Notes: generated by a model not told the origin, from the sequence alone. Positions 15,001-26,500 are shown, counted from the stretch's first letter. The stretch: 64,000 nucleotides of DNA from Apteryx mantelli (GCF_036417845.1 NC_089982.1:68275684-68339683), one strand, 5' to 3'. Program-made: numbers and translations.

Positions 15001-17987
15001 GCCTCCAAATCCTAATATTACTGCATCTTCTAGCATACTTTGCTTTCTTTTTTTTTTTTAATAGATATTATTCTGTTCATACAGCTCTTAGCCCTCATAG
15101 TTTTGGTTTGTAATTCAGTCCTGTTAACTCTTTACTCGCTCGACAGGGCTCTTAGGAATTGCTGAAGATCTACACTTCACAACACACATGCTTTTTTCTG
15201 TGTTGGTGCTTGATACCTTGGCATGATTAAAGGCCAGTTGTAAACATGTTCCTTCAGTAACGGAAACTGAACTATGGCTGCAAATTGTTTTGCTTTTCTC
15301 CCCCATCCTCCCCTCCCCCCATACTCATTCGCTGTATATAGAGCCAGCTTCAACTAGCTGTTCAAGTTTGAAAAGCGTTGCATCTCTGAGGCGGTGATTT
15401 AGCAACCTGCAGTGAAAGATATGTAGAGTTAGAGCTCTGTGTAAAGGATCTGTTCCATCTGGCCCATCACCTGATAGCTGCATGATGAGGTGGAATAAAC
15501 CAGTAACAGAATTTGATCCTTGTAGGATTCAGCAGCTAGGTAAGATTTAGTGTACCTATGCTTCCAAGAAAGATTTAAACTATTTTAGACTGCTGTTTTG
15601 TCTCTCGAGTGAGAGACAGCAGTAACTTATGGTGAGTTATCTGAAACGAGGTGGAAAGGTCCAGGACTGTAGGAATAGATGTCTCCTGTATACATTGTTG
15701 ACAAAATAAACTCATCCATATGTCACAGCAGTAGTTTCAGCTGAGTGTGCTGATCTGAATTTAGACTGATTTAACATAAGATGGAGGACAAAGTGCCGTT
15801 GATTTAAATGATCATCAGTAATTATTGATCTGCCACTAACAAATTCAACATGAGTTCGCAGAAGTTAGAATGAAAGGTTAGATCCTCTACCAATATATGC
15901 CCTGCCCTCATCCCTGTGAAGGCATAAAGTCATCGTTAATGCTACCACAGGGAAGCAGAATATATATGTGCTACAAGGTTAATGTCCTTGGAAAATAACT
16001 AGAGTTCTTATGTGTGGTCTTCTGTAAATAGCATCAATACTGTAAGACAAGTTCATCTTTGGAAGCGAGAAAGATCCCCTTTATTTTTCTTCTAAGTTTC
16101 CATAGTCTCTTCTAGTAGTTTATAACTTTTGACTTCTGGCTTTTGCTTCCATGTTCTAACTGTATATAACTTGTCTATTTTGTGCCTTGGAGGGAGGTGA
16201 GCAGCTGTGAGAGGAGGATGGGTTACATTCGGGGGGAAAAAAAACTATAGCGGGGAAGACTTGGAAAAATTGGTTTCACTGGAGCCCAAACCTGATTCAC
16301 CCTATTTTTTCTTAAAGAACTTCCATATCTCTAGAATCCTGGAAACCTCTCCTTTCCCTCACGGTGACTGAATAAAACCTCTTTCCACTAAGCAGCCACT
16401 AATATCCTGGCCTTGCTTTTTAGGTTCTACCTGATTGGTGGAGGAATCCCTATCATAGTTTGTGGAATAACAGCAGCAGCAAACATCCGAAATTATGGCA
16501 GCAGACCTAATGCACCATAGTAAGTACTGTATAACTGAGAGCTCTGTAATAAGATTTTATAGTTTTGGTTTTTATAGTTTTTATCAGTTGCAACTGTGGG
16601 GGGAAAAAAAAAAGTTGAATTGTGATTCTTCCAGATAACGTTATTCAGCCAAGATCATTTCAAAGTGAACTGATAAAGCGTAAGTGACTTGTAAGAAGGC
16701 ATGCATTTTGATTTTTTTTTTTTTTCTTCTCCTACCCCCTCCAGTTGCTGGATGACTTGGGAGCCTAGCTTAGGAGCATTTTATGGACCAGCTAGCTTTA
16801 TAATTTTCATAAACTGCATGTATTTTCTTAGCATATTCATACAACTGAAACGACACCCTGAGCGCAAATATGAACTTAAGGAACTAGTTGAGGAGCAGCA
16901 GCGTCTGGCCACCAATGAACATGGGGAACTGACTCACCAAGATTCATTGTCAGTGTCACTAGTTTCCACATCTGCTTTGGAGAATGAGCACAGTTTTCAA
17001 GCCCAGCTTCTGGGAGTGGGCCTAACCTTGCTTTTATATGTTGCTCTGTGGATCTTCGGAGCCCTGTCGGTTTCCCTGTATTATCCCATGGACCTGATTT
17101 TTAGCTGTTTTTTTGGGGCGACATGTTTAAGCCTTAGTGCCTTTCTTATGGTGCATCATTGCGTTAATAGGGAAGATGTCAGACATGCTTGGATAACAAC
17201 TTGCTGCCCTGGGAGGAGTACGTATTCAGTGCAAGTAAATGTTCAGCCCTCCAGTTGCAGTGGAACCAGTGGAGAGGCCCCTAAGTGTACCAACAGTAGT
17301 GCCGAATCTTCTTGCACAAATAAAAGTGCATCAAGCCTAAAAAATTCTTCTCAAGGTTGTAAGCTAACTAATATACAAGCTGCAGCAGCTCAGTGCCACC
17401 CCACTTCTCTACCATTGAACACAGGTCCTCAACTTGATAACAGTCTCACTGAGCATTCAGTGGATAATGATATCAAGATGCACGTAGCGCCATTAGAGGT
17501 GCAGTTTCGGACAAATGGACACCCAAGTCGGCATCATAAAAACAGAAGCAAAGGACATCGTGCTAGCAGGCTTGCAGTATTGAGGGAATATGCATATGAT
17601 GTTCCCACAAGTGTGGAAGGAAGTGTGCAAAATGGCTTACCTAAAAGTCGACAAAGCAACAGCGAAGGGCATTCAAGGAGCCGAAGAGCCTATTTAGCAT
17701 ATAGAGAACGTCAGTATAACCAGTCCCAACAAGATAGCAGTGATGCTTGCAGTACACTTCCAAAAAGCGGCAGAAATACTGAAAAAACACTACCTACCAA
17801 CAACAAAAAAGATATTCTGAGGAAACCAATAGTGGTTGAACTTGAAAACCAGCAAAAATCTTATGGCTTAAATTTAGCCATTCAGAATGGACCACTTAAA
17901 AGCAGTGGACAGAATGGACCCTTGCTCACTGCAGACAGTACTGGTAATATTAGAACTGGGTTATGGAAACATGAAACTACTGTGTAG
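1..17987 (+). CDS. ADGRA3: Adhesion G protein-coupled receptor A3 (GPR125), 3' part, ten exons
   Basis: This is a plasma-membrane orphan receptor of the adhesion GPCR group A, linked in the literature to Wnt/planar-polarity signalling through Dishevelled. Joining 1-50, 2717-2878, 3134-3337, 4421-4634, 4796-5004, 9824-9948, 10483-10606, 12559-12704, 16424-16519 and 16745-17987 gives one open frame of 856 codons plus stop, with matching phases and GT/AG at every junction. In order it shows a GAIN-type extracellular region (about residues 1-268), a GPS-like motif (269-279), seven hydrophobic segments, and a cytoplasmic tail of more than 250 residues ending in ETTV, a class I PDZ ligand. The human protein is about 1,320 residues, so roughly 460 N-terminal residues lie upstream of the window. 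Identity rests on recalled similarity to vertebrate ADGRA3. ADGRA2 shares the same architecture and ETTV end, but the tail sequence fits ADGRA3 better. No frameshift or premature stop is seen. Confidence 0.95.
51..2716 (+). other. ADGRA3 intron (window intron 1)
   Basis: AT-rich intron sequence between the first two exons. It holds only short simple runs (A-run near 387-399, C-run near 745-752). I see no recognisable mobile element or nested gene. Confidence 0.8.
2717..2878 (+). CDS. ADGRA3: ADGRA3 coding exon (GAIN region)
   Basis: The acceptor is TTATTAG at 2716 and the donor GTAAGC starts at 2879. The exon has 54 codons, phase 0 to 0, starting [14 protein letters not shown] and containing paired cysteines in [11 protein letters not shown]. 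It encodes part of the helical half of the extracellular GAIN domain. Confidence 0.93.
3134..3337 (+). CDS. ADGRA3: ADGRA3 coding exon (GAIN domain)
   Basis: The acceptor is GTCACAG and the donor is GTCTGC after AAG. The exon has 68 codons, phase 0 to 0, starting [13 protein letters not shown] and including [11 protein letters not shown] and [13 protein letters not shown] is a possible N-glycosylation site. It encodes extracellular GAIN sequence. Confidence 0.95.
3338..4420 (+). other. ADGRA3 intron (window intron 3)
   Basis: Intron of 1,083 bp with no recognisable element except a small 10-bp tandem repeat (GCATTTAACA twice, 4209-4228). Confidence 0.8.
4421..4634 (+). CDS. ADGRA3: ADGRA3 coding exon (GAIN domain)
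   Basis: The acceptor is TTTCTAG and the donor is GTTCGT after ATAG, so the exon ends in phase 1. It encodes [11 protein letters not shown] through ...[10 protein letters not shown], which is beta-strand GAIN sequence. NST in [11 protein letters not shown] is a possible glycosylation site. The neighbouring intron is only 161 bp. Confidence 0.95.
4796..5004 (+). CDS. ADGRA3: ADGRA3 coding exon carrying the GPS-like motif
   Basis: The acceptor is TTGTAACAG and the donor is GTATGA after ATG. The exon completes the split Asp codon and ends in phase 0. It encodes the end of the GAIN domain, with two cysteines and a tryptophan in the GPS arrangement ([11 protein letters not shown] ... [13 protein letters not shown]). 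The usual autoproteolytic His-Leu/Thr (or Ser) triad reads Ser-Leu-Ser, so the basic His is missing and efficient self-cleavage is not expected. Confidence 0.95.
7346..7357. repeat. G homopolymer run
   Basis: Twelve consecutive G on the sense strand of intron 5; a short homopolymer. Confidence 0.9.
8553..8777 (-). mobile_element. CR1 LINE fragment, young, 5'-truncated, antisense
   Basis: Read on the minus strand, this is the last about 220 bp of a CR1 element: the end of ORF2, the short 3' UTR, and the terminal repeat (CACAGAAT units on the plus strand at 8555-8572). Compared by eye with the 3' end of the CR1 at 40373-40600, it differs at about four substitutions and by one terminal repeat unit, so both copies belong to the same young subfamily. 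It is inserted opposite to ADGRA3 transcription inside intron 5. Short 5'-truncated copies are the normal outcome of CR1 target-primed integration. Confidence 0.95.
8946..9480 (-). mobile_element. CR1 LINE fragment, old and diverged, antisense
   Basis: This stretch resembles the minus strand of CR1 across the 3' end and part of the reverse transcriptase C-terminal region. Recognisable pieces are AACCTCTGGAGG...TGGTCCAA (near 8970-8995), CTTTGAGTATCTCCA, GGGCAACCT, and the later stretch GATGCAGAACTTTACATTTTCC...TTGAATTTCATGA. Many substitutions and small indels separate it from the young copies, and the terminal repeat is decayed. It is much older than its neighbour at 8553. The exact ends are uncertain. 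Confidence 0.8.
9824..9948 (+). CDS. ADGRA3: ADGRA3 coding exon (linker and membrane segment 1)
   Basis: The acceptor is TTGACAG and the donor is GTATGA, with the exon ending in phase 2. It encodes [17 protein letters not shown] followed by a long hydrophobic run ([20 protein letters not shown]), the first transmembrane helix. The preceding Leu-Thr lies where a tethered-agonist (Stachel) stretch sits in cleaved family members. Confidence 0.95.
9949..10482 (+). other. ADGRA3 intron (window intron 6)
   Basis: Intron of 534 bp; I see nothing in it beyond ordinary AT-rich sequence and its splice sites. Confidence 0.8.
10483..10606 (+). CDS. ADGRA3: ADGRA3 coding exon (membrane segment 2)
   Basis: The acceptor is TTTTAACAG and the donor is GTAAGT after GCA. 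The exon completes a split Ser codon and ends in phase 0. It encodes [20 protein letters not shown] and the second transmembrane helix, then an extracellular loop with [12 protein letters not shown]. The loop cysteine is in position for the conserved disulphide at the top of segment 3. Confidence 0.95.
10607..12558 (+). other. ADGRA3 intron (window intron 7)
   Basis: Intron of 1,952 bp. It holds a short TA dinucleotide run at about 11575-11593 and a T-run near 11891-11902. No mobile element or nested gene is recognised. Confidence 0.8.
12559..12704 (+). CDS. ADGRA3: ADGRA3 coding exon (membrane segment 3 and loop)
   Basis: The acceptor is TTTTTTTAAG and the donor is GTGAGT after CTCAG, with the exon ending in phase 2. 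It encodes [18 protein letters not shown] (segment 3) and the basic intracellular loop [13 protein letters not shown], followed by an acidic-proline stretch with five prolines ([11 protein letters not shown]). Confidence 0.95.
14179..14191. repeat. C homopolymer run
   Basis: Thirteen consecutive C in an ADGRA3 intron. Such a run is likely to vary in length between individuals and to be error-prone in sequencing. Confidence 0.9.
14939..14957. repeat. TC dinucleotide microsatellite
   Basis: About nine TC units in intron 8; an ordinary short microsatellite. Confidence 0.9.
16424..16519 (+). CDS. ADGRA3: ADGRA3 coding exon (membrane segment 4)
   Basis: The acceptor is CTTTTTAG and the donor is GTAAGT after CCATA. 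The exon completes a split Arg codon and ends in phase 2. It encodes [20 protein letters not shown], the fourth transmembrane helix, and the start of the extracellular loop [10 protein letters not shown]. Confidence 0.95.
16745..17987 (+). CDS. ADGRA3: ADGRA3 terminal coding exon (segments 5-7, tail, ETTV)
   Basis: The acceptor is CCCCTCCAG and the stop is TAG at 17985-17987. The exon encodes 414 codons: [16 protein letters not shown] and segment 5 ([15 protein letters not shown]), an intracellular loop, segment 6 ([15 protein letters not shown]), segment 7 ([15 protein letters not shown]), then a Ser/Asn/Gln-rich cytoplasmic tail with the basic patch [13 protein letters not shown] and the terminal ETTV. 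Proteins such as DLG1 bind this end in the mammalian group A receptors. The tail is in one exon and fully open, with no sign of decay. Confidence 0.97.
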
Positions 17988-18325
17988 CATTATAATTATG
18001 GGACAAATCCATATGAACTGTAATTACACATTCCTTAAAGCTATTAACACTTTTAAAGACTGTTTACAAACTCTAGGTACTTAATGCAGGGAGGGAACAA
18101 AGATATCTACCTTTTAAAAGATTGTATACATTATATCTTTGCTGTTCTTACAGAGATGAACTTTTGGTATTTTGTGAAATTTTTTTTGAAGCATCAGACC
18201 TTTTGAGTGATGCAGAACATAACTTTGTACATTTTTATTTTTTACCTGTAACCCTGCAGATGCGTCCACAACACATTTCAAATTTGTATTTAAATGTATA
18301 ATAAATAGTACTTTTCCCCAGCAGC
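17988..18325 (+). other. ADGRA3: ADGRA3 3' untranslated region (short form)
   Basis: Sequence from the TAG stop to the expected cleavage site after the AATAAA at 18300. The end is inferred from the signal and the GT-rich element after it. Longer forms ending at AATAAA at 20509 or 21230 cannot be excluded. Confidence 0.65.
18300..18305 (+). promoter_or_regulatory. Poly(A) signal AATAAA for ADGRA3
   Basis: Canonical hexamer about 310 bp after the stop codon, followed by a GT/T-rich stretch (about 18331-18354) at the right spacing for a downstream element. An ATTAAA lies at 18356-18361, where it could serve as a secondary signal. Confidence 0.7.
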
Positions 18326-19191
18326 CCAATGTTGTACTGTTTGTTGTTTTTTTTAATTAAAGATTATTGAACTTAATGACATCTTGATTTTACTACTTCA
18401 GTGCCTGAAAATTGTGATATTTTTAGTTGCTGAAGAATATATTTGGTGTCTGAAATGGACAATGTGAATAGCTCAATTGTATTAGTCCTAGAATTTGATT
18501 GAAATGAGGCTATCTTTTAAACAGATTTTTAGATTACAGGCAACTCAGTTACTCCAAAAATACCTGTTTTGTAGCTGCTACATAAGTTATATTTTCAGCA
18601 CCTGTGGTTTATTTTAATGCATACTTACACAGAGTTTAGCTTCCTTGACCTGGTGATGTTTTTGGAAAGCACTCTATTTTATTTTGCCTTCCTAATTACT
18701 TGGCTGGGGTTTGGGTTTTTTTCTTTGCTTTAATCATTTGTACTGAAAAGTTTATGAATGTTCACAGTCAATAGGAGCTAGTCTGCAAAGATAGTCAGTA
18801 TACATCTGGAAGAATACCACAGCTGTCTTGATAGAGGGCAATGAGTTAAACACTTGTAAAGTTCATGATCAGTATGCAAAAATGAGGGTCTCTAAGTTCA
18901 GCGTCACTGTAGGAGCTGACTTTGGAGAGAGGTTGTTGATTTGCAAGTCCACTTTTACTCATTTATATGCAGTCATTTCAAGAGTAAATCTCTTCCAAAA
19001 TTATACAGCATCTATGTTCAAAAAAGGTTTTCTTTTCAGTAGAAGGGTCATATTAATAAGGCTATCAATTAAAAAAAACTCTTCAATCACTGCAATAGAG
19101 AAATAGCTAAAATGCACAATCTTTTACAATGATGTAAACTTCAAAATTTACAGAATCACATTGTATTTAAAGTTTAGTTTACAATGTAATT

Positions 19192-19450
19192 AAATTTACA
19201 TTTATTGCACTATTACATATTTAGATTTTTTTACATTTTTTACATTTACATTTTTACATTTACAAATTTACATTTATTACACTATTACATATTTACTTTT
19301 TTGCATTTTTACATTTACATTTTTACAATTTTTACATTTACATATTTACATTACACTTTAATTACAATGCAATCAAATTTACATTTAATTACATTAATTA
19401 CAATATAATTACAAAAATTAGTCAATGTAAAAATATTCAATGTAAAATAC
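19192..19450. repeat. AT-rich TTTACA array with 72-bp tandem duplication
   Basis: The tract is built of imperfect TTTACAT/TTTTTACA units. A longer unit beginning AAATTTACATTTATT at 19192 recurs at 19264, giving a 72-bp tandem copy with few differences. After 19420 the motif appears in the opposite sense (AATGTAAA twice), so the array could fold back. It lies 1.2 kb after the ADGRA3 stop, either in a long 3' UTR or just past the gene. Confidence 0.85.
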
Positions 19451-20508
19451 AATTATAGAAATAAATTTTTTCAATTATAAGTATAGTTTTTCTATATTTG
19501 AATTGTTGGCATATCAGTATAAATAATCATATTTTGAGTACACTGTGAATCTTGCTGCTGTGACAAGCTTGAGGCTGTAGTTGTAGAATAATGCTTGGGA
19601 CTTTATCTGTTTTTATTAACAGATGCTCACCTTTTAAGTTTAAGCAAAAATTGTATTGGACTGTATACACTGGTGGCTTGGTTATCTAATTTATCACTGT
19701 CGGGAATGTAACAGTTAAGAATACTTGTCTCAATACAGTCCTGGTCTAACGCTCCCAGCTGAGTTGCATTTCAGCAGTTTATAGGAGGAGCACTCATGGG
19801 GGTGTTTGTAATTATTGCTTGTCAGGTTTACAGCATCCTCTGCCAGGGGGTTTGGTAGTCTGGACTAACCTCCATGTGCATTGTAAACTTCTGTTCTCAA
19901 GTAGGAACGTATTATTAAAATTTGGGTCTATTTGTGCATCTCGTGAGTGTGTTACTAGGATTTGGGCGCTATTCTTGTTTCTTGGGGGTGGTTACAATTT
20001 TGTTTATTACTCTTTTGCTTGTAACCACCTTATAGCTACTGTATGGCCAGACCCTAAAAGTTATTTATAAATATTACCAAAAGAGATTAAACCAAATGTC
20101 TAAAATATATGTAAAATATTTAAATTTTAAGCTACTTGTAGGTTCTTGGACAACTTGCTGCTTTGTAATTTAGAGAAAGCTGCATGCGGGTTGTTATTCA
20201 GTGCAGGGTTTTTTTCCTCTTGATGGCAAAATACATTTTGAACTATAAAGTCAAAACTGATAATACTCCATTCCAAATGCTGCAGCTCTGTCTCTCAATT
20301 TAGTGACTGACTGAAAGAAAATTGCAGACAGTAAATACAAGGGCATGTGTTAAAAGAAGTACTGATCTCTGTAAGCTGAATTTGCATTATCTACACAACT
20401 ATCAGCAGTTTAATCATTCGGGTTACTTCATATGTAGTTTGTAGCCTAAAAGTTAGATTTTTTTAGATTATATTTAATCAGGCATAGATACTGTGCAAGT
20501 TTGTTTAT

Positions 20509-20514
20509 AATAAA
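20509..20514 (+). promoter_or_regulatory. Possible distal poly(A) signal
   Basis: AATAAA 2.5 kb past the ADGRA3 stop. It could end a long 3' UTR isoform or be a chance match in AT-rich DNA. Confidence 0.25.
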
Positions 20515-23500
20515 TTTATGTACTAATGCAAATGAACAAGTTAAAGGCACTTAGTTTTTTTTTTTTTTTAAGAAAAAATATTTCAGTTTCAACTAGGAAA
20601 TGGCATCTCTAGTAGGAGCAGTTTTACAGTATCTTCTGTGCAGTGACATGGTAGGAAATATTTTTGGCATGATTTTTAGTGTGCACACACACTCATATGT
20701 ATATAAATTCCCATATGTATTCAAGTATTCAATATCATAAAAATATTCAAACTATTCCATAGACAGATTATTCTTTGAGTAAAGCATCACCGTGATCTGC
20801 ATGAGAACAGGTTATCCTTCAGAATCTGCTTGTCTTTTGCTTCTACCACTTGGCTCCTTTTGCACAAGTCTGTAGGTGAAACATTCATTTAGTCTTTACC
20901 AGTTTACGAAGCCAATCTTAAAAGTGCCTTTAAATTTAACCCTATACATAATATTTCAGCATAGTTTGGCATGCCTCAAATTTTTATGGGATTAGAGCGA
21001 TTAGCTTGTTCTAATTGCATTAGTGTGTTTTTTGTATCTAAAAATCTGTATAAACTTTGATCTGAGACCTTTGCATGAAGAACCATCTAAAGCACTCCAA
21101 TGGAAGAAAAAAAAACATTTTTGCCTGTTAGAATGGGACAATGAGAAAGTAGCTATATAAAAGGGAGTAGATAATACAGACTGGGGGATGGCAGGGACAG
21201 CTTTGCTTTGAGACAGTTGTGTTTATTACAATAAAAATGGTAGAGACTAGAGATTGCTCTAGGTAGACAGTGCTAGACATCATTGTGATACAAGTCAAAG
21301 TAGACTTGTCCTTTCATAATGGACTGACAAACCTTGCTTTGAAGTGCAGGGGTCACCTACGTTCTGTGAACACACTCTCTTTCCTGCTAAAAATATTTTG
21401 GTGGTGATACTAAGGACAGGGATTAAGGTGGAAAAAAATTCAAAGTTAATAAGAAAATGGAGTTGACTGAAACAGGAGAAGAGTAAGGGTATAATACAGA
21501 TCGTGAAAGTCTCACAGCCAAACCAACAATTCTTGATTCTGAGAGCTAAAACGCATTTGTAATGGCACAGAGGAGAAAACATCCCCAGCAACTGACATCC
21601 TTATGCTTACAGGACTAATAACATTTTGGAGTATAATACATACTGACACCAGCAGATATTGGGTAGCAGTAGGACATCTGGTCAAAGTGCCATTAACTGT
21701 AATCTGAGGGAATGCATTAAGAAAAACTCTTAGAAAATAATCACTTTTGATTAGATAGACAACCATTTGAGCAAAGTGTCCTTCATAATCAAAAAGCTAA
21801 ACTATCAAAAGGGACTTCTCCCTTGTTTTGCTGAACACTCACACATGAAACACACCTGCAAACAATCGCTGCTTAGATGTATGATTAAGACATGAAGGTG
21901 CAGGTATTTTGCCTTTTATTCAATAAGAAAGAGTTCACAGTATTACTGTTTGATCTTAAGTAATGAATATGAATAGGTTATTGCAGCACTGTAACTGTCA
22001 ATTAGTTTTAAAATTGAATTTCTGTGGGTTAAGAAATATTTCAAGTGTTCAGAAGGAAAAACAATGTTAATGGAGTTCTCCCATTTTTACTTGAAGAATT
22101 GCGTTCCGTTTGGACTGTTCTGTGCTAACGGTGTGCTGCTTGTGCAAGGCAGCTCCCTCCGTCTTGTGCCTTGTATTACTTTTCTTTAACAACCCTGAGC
22201 AAACTGAGAAATCAGTTTGGTCTGTTTTTCTTTTTAGTCACAATTCCTAGATCTTGCACAAACTAATAGCATGGACACCACTGAGAAATAATATTGCCTT
22301 CCAGATCAAGGATCAGATATAAAATGTGAAAGAAGCTTCTAAGTTAAACATCCTGAGAATATTTTTAACCTCACATTCAAAAAGAGAGGGACCCATTGTG
22401 TTGTGGGAGTTTGTTTTCAGTTTGAATTTGGTTTATACCTTCTCTGGTTCTAAGATGTCAAATACAGGTATTTAGGAAAATGTAGGAGTAAGTGAAGGGT
22501 GGCATCTATGTATGTAGATATAAAAACTGCTTGATATGGAAGATTTAAAAATGATTAGGTCAGCAAGCTCATGAGTATGATAAACATTCATCTCTGTAAT
22601 ACTAGCCCACCAATACCCCCTCACACCTGAAACTTGCCTCCATATGAGCAGGTAAAAAATAACTCTACTTACTGTCTTTTGGTATGGACTCGAGGAAACC
22701 AGCCTCTACACCTGGTATTTATGGCTAGAACCTGGCAAAGTCTTTCCTCTCGTGCTGAACTGGTGTTGCTAATCAGGCTTCTCTGTTATCAGCAGTCACA
22801 GACCAAATCCTGAGTTGAGTGGAGGACAGTATCGCAAAGTCAAATGACAACAGCTAAAATTTCAGTGCAGAAATAGAGATAGGGCTTTCTGAATATGAGT
22901 GGGCTTTTCAACCAGTTGAGCACATATTTAGTGCAACTCTAGTTTAAAAAAATTTTTTTGTGGAACCCTGTGTTTCCAAATGGAAGCTGTATGTTCATGT
23001 ATTTAATGGTACATTGGCACATACTTTCAGTATAATCAAAAGCTCAAAGCATAGGGCAAATTTAGTAGAGTTAGTGATTTAGGGCTACAGCACTGCATTT
23101 ATTCATATTTCTATCATTTTCAATATGTTTACACACACAGACGCACGCACACTGAATAGAAAAGCAGTCCTATAGTCCCTCTGTGTATTTTTTTCCCCTG
23201 TGCTTAGCTATCTGCCTTATGGCACCACTAGAGATTTTGGTAGCTGAAGAGTGGGCATGTGGCACTTAATCTAGGGGAAATAGTTCCCTTGCTTTATGTA
23301 GAAGCTATTAACTGAGGGCTTTGATTTAAAAAATAATCATTAAAAAAAAAGCAGTTTAGCACAGCAGTGTTGACATTTACATCTTTAACTGTCTGTGGGC
23401 TTGTGACGATTTTCTCATATTCCTGTTTTATTCACGGCAGCAATCTGCAATGAGGGTGGAGTTCCTTGAATATTGAAAAAAACAAATCACAAAATACACA

Positions 23501-26500
23501 GTCTGTGTAGACAAATGAAGTGCATAGTTGAAGACTGCATCTTCTCTCAATTCAGCATTTACGCAGTCTTAACAATTTTACATTTTTTGAGCTATATAGT
23601 GAAATAGATGAGGCAAGACTTAAGATTAAAATGAGATCAAATTGCTGAGAAATTTTGCAGTTTGTATTAGATGAACATTTTTGAAATTTTGCATTATGAT
23701 ACCTACTGCTAACTATATTAAAAGCTTAGTACAGTCTTTGTACGTGTTCTTCAATAAGACGTTGCTACCTACCTCCTGTCCAATAGTAATTTAACTTGCT
23801 TGAATGAAAAAAAATACTTAGTATTAAAATAACAAATATATGGACATTTAAGTATATAGAGACTAGTTTCAGAGAAATTGCTTTTCATAAAATCAGTAAA
23901 GATTCAAAAAGAAAAACATTTATAAGGGAAAAAAAATCCTAAATACAGTTTTGAGTTCTTACTTAGAGGACGAGGACTAAGGCTAAAGCGACTGGTGTGT
24001 AGAATTGGTATGTGATTCTTGGTATCACAAGCTGTGTTTGATATAATACATACCTAACCCTTTCACTTCATCCACTTAAGCTTTAATTTGCTGGCAATGA
24101 TTATTCTCTTTTCTTCAATGTTCCCTTCAGTGTTTCTCGTGAACCCTTTTCCTAATTTCTGCTGAACTACAAATTAATACTACCGCATACCTGTCCACTG
24201 CATTCTCCTTCAGCACCCTGCTTCAGCATCATTAGGCTGGATAGCAACTTCTGCACTGTCTGCAGCAGCTTCCCTGTAAGTCGCAAATGAGCGACTCTTC
24301 TGCGTCAGAGGCCAGCTCTGAGGAACATGCAGTATGGAGGGACTTGACTTGCTTGGCCTCTAATAGCTGATGATGTTTCTACTGGACACAATTGGTGAAA
24401 TGGAAACTTCTGTAAGAAGGACTCTAGCGGAAGCGGGATCCCTTATAGCACCCAGAGGTGCCGAGCAAGGTGATATTTAAAACCAGAATAAATACTCTGA
24501 TGCACTGTGCTTCTAATCATTAACAGCCTTATTTTTAGAGGTGCTAGACATGCAACTTCTACTGGCTCTCAAAGGAGCAATAATCCATGCACTTGTCTTT
24601 TCAGTTGGCACAGAACACTTAACCAGAGCAGACCATTGTGCTATATGGGCTAAAACATACTACTATTATGAGTTTTCAAGTAAAACTGTACTTGGAGTGT
24701 AATCACTGAGTGAGTACTATAAGGCAGCTAGTATTTTCAGGGGAAATATTTGATGTGAAAACAAAAAAGATAGTTCAAAGGCCATTTTTAATAAATACAG
24801 TAGTAGACAAATATCTGTTCTCAGGACTTTACACTCTCAAGATTTCATAACCAAAAATGGATACAATCAGGGATACCTTGTTCCTTCCCCCTATGGATAA
24901 TGAACAACCCAGCTGATTGTCCTAAAATGATGACATACTGGAGTCATGCTTACAGTTGGCTAGTACTTCTCAATTTAAAGATAATTTGGACACGGGACCC
25001 ATCACCACTAGAACAACACATCCCTGACAGTGACTTCTTAGACTGTGCTAGCCTGTATAATAAGCATCTGATTATCATATACCTCAAGTTTCCTCTAAAC
25101 CTTGCAGGCAGTTCAAAGGAACTTTAAAAAAAAACTAGTATACAGTTAAAACAATTTTATGTTGTCAATTTTGGAGAGCTGAAATGAAGTAAGGCGCATA
25201 AGCGTAACTGCATGTGGAATAGATGGTATCAGCTGTTCACTAAATTACATGGCTCAGTAGTTTTCCTGCTACCTTTGAGCAACCACCCAAGAATAAAAGT
25301 GAATGCTGTGTCTGCCTCTTTGACTGAAGTGTTTTGTAGTTCATGAGATTTTTCTTTTACATAAGCTGTTTTCATCAAATGATTCAACATTGAATTATGT
25401 GGCGAGGTTCATTCATTAAAGGTAGCAGCTAAATCAGGGTGATTTTCCTTTCCCCTTTACCTTTGCCACCTCCTCTTTCCTGTCCCTGAATCCAGGAAAC
25501 ACTAAATAAAGACAGCTTATGTCTCTATCATTAATTTTGGAATGACCTAAGTAACCTGGTGTATAAAGAAAAGCTCAAGAGGCACCCGAGGAGAATTTTC
25601 TAGCACCTAATCAATATTTCTGATGAAGGAGAGAGGAAGAGTTTTAAATCAGTGTGAACAAAAAAAAGCCCCAAACTGAAAAACAACCAGAAAACCTCCC
25701 TGCGCATGGAAACCAAACTGATTTCTGAGACATCTCAAAAGGAGCCAGAGCAAAATTCTAAGGCTGCTTAATAGATAACAACGTGTTCACTGTGGCAAAA
25801 AGGAAGCTGCTTCTTGCGTTCAGGTGCCATCGATGTCCAGAGTCTAAAGTTATGCTGATAATGCTTGACTTTAATTACTGAAATCTGATTGTGCTAATTC
25901 AGTCCCCTACTGGCCTATTTCCAAAGCTTTTGTCTGAAAATGAGCGAGCAGGCTCAAAAACATCACTACCGAATTACTTAGAATGAAGATACATGTTAGA
26001 AATACCAGAGCAATTAGTGACTGAAGCTATCAGAAGGGTGAGTCGTGTTCCCAAAATATCATGTCTTAGAAAAGCGTAATTGCCATAATCCTAGGACTGG
26101 GGTTATTTTGTCCCTGCTGTCGAACAGCTTATACTCAATTTGAATAGGCACCTGTTCTGTTTTTTTTTTCCCTCTCCTCCCATGAAGTTTACAGGTAGCA
26201 GCTGTTAACTCAGCAAGTTAGTAGCTCAGCTTGTCCAACACATATGTCAAGCATCTTTCTTCTCTTAACAGTATCCATCTAATTTTCCTAAAATACTGAA
26301 ATATTCTTTTTTTCTTCTTTTTTTTTAAAGATGTGTACCTTAATGAGCAAAAAAACAAAAAACCCACCCCAAGTTCTCCTTTCCCTTTCTCCCAAGAATT
26401 CTGACTTTTGCTGCATGATGATTTTTACTTAATCAGGCAGCTTTTTTTTAAGTTTTGTTCAATATTATTGAAATTAAAATGGGGATGGCATATTTCTGCA

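Larger units (their letters stand above)
12705..16423 (+). other. ADGRA3 intron (window intron 8)
   Basis: Intron of 3,719 bp with a 13-C run at 14179-14191 and a TC dinucleotide run at about 14939-14957. No recognised transposon or RNA gene. Confidence 0.8.

Noticed and set aside
19205..19408. Open frame of 67 codons rich in Ile/Tyr/Phe/Thr
   Set aside because: It is a translation of the TTTACA simple array, with low complexity and no gene support.
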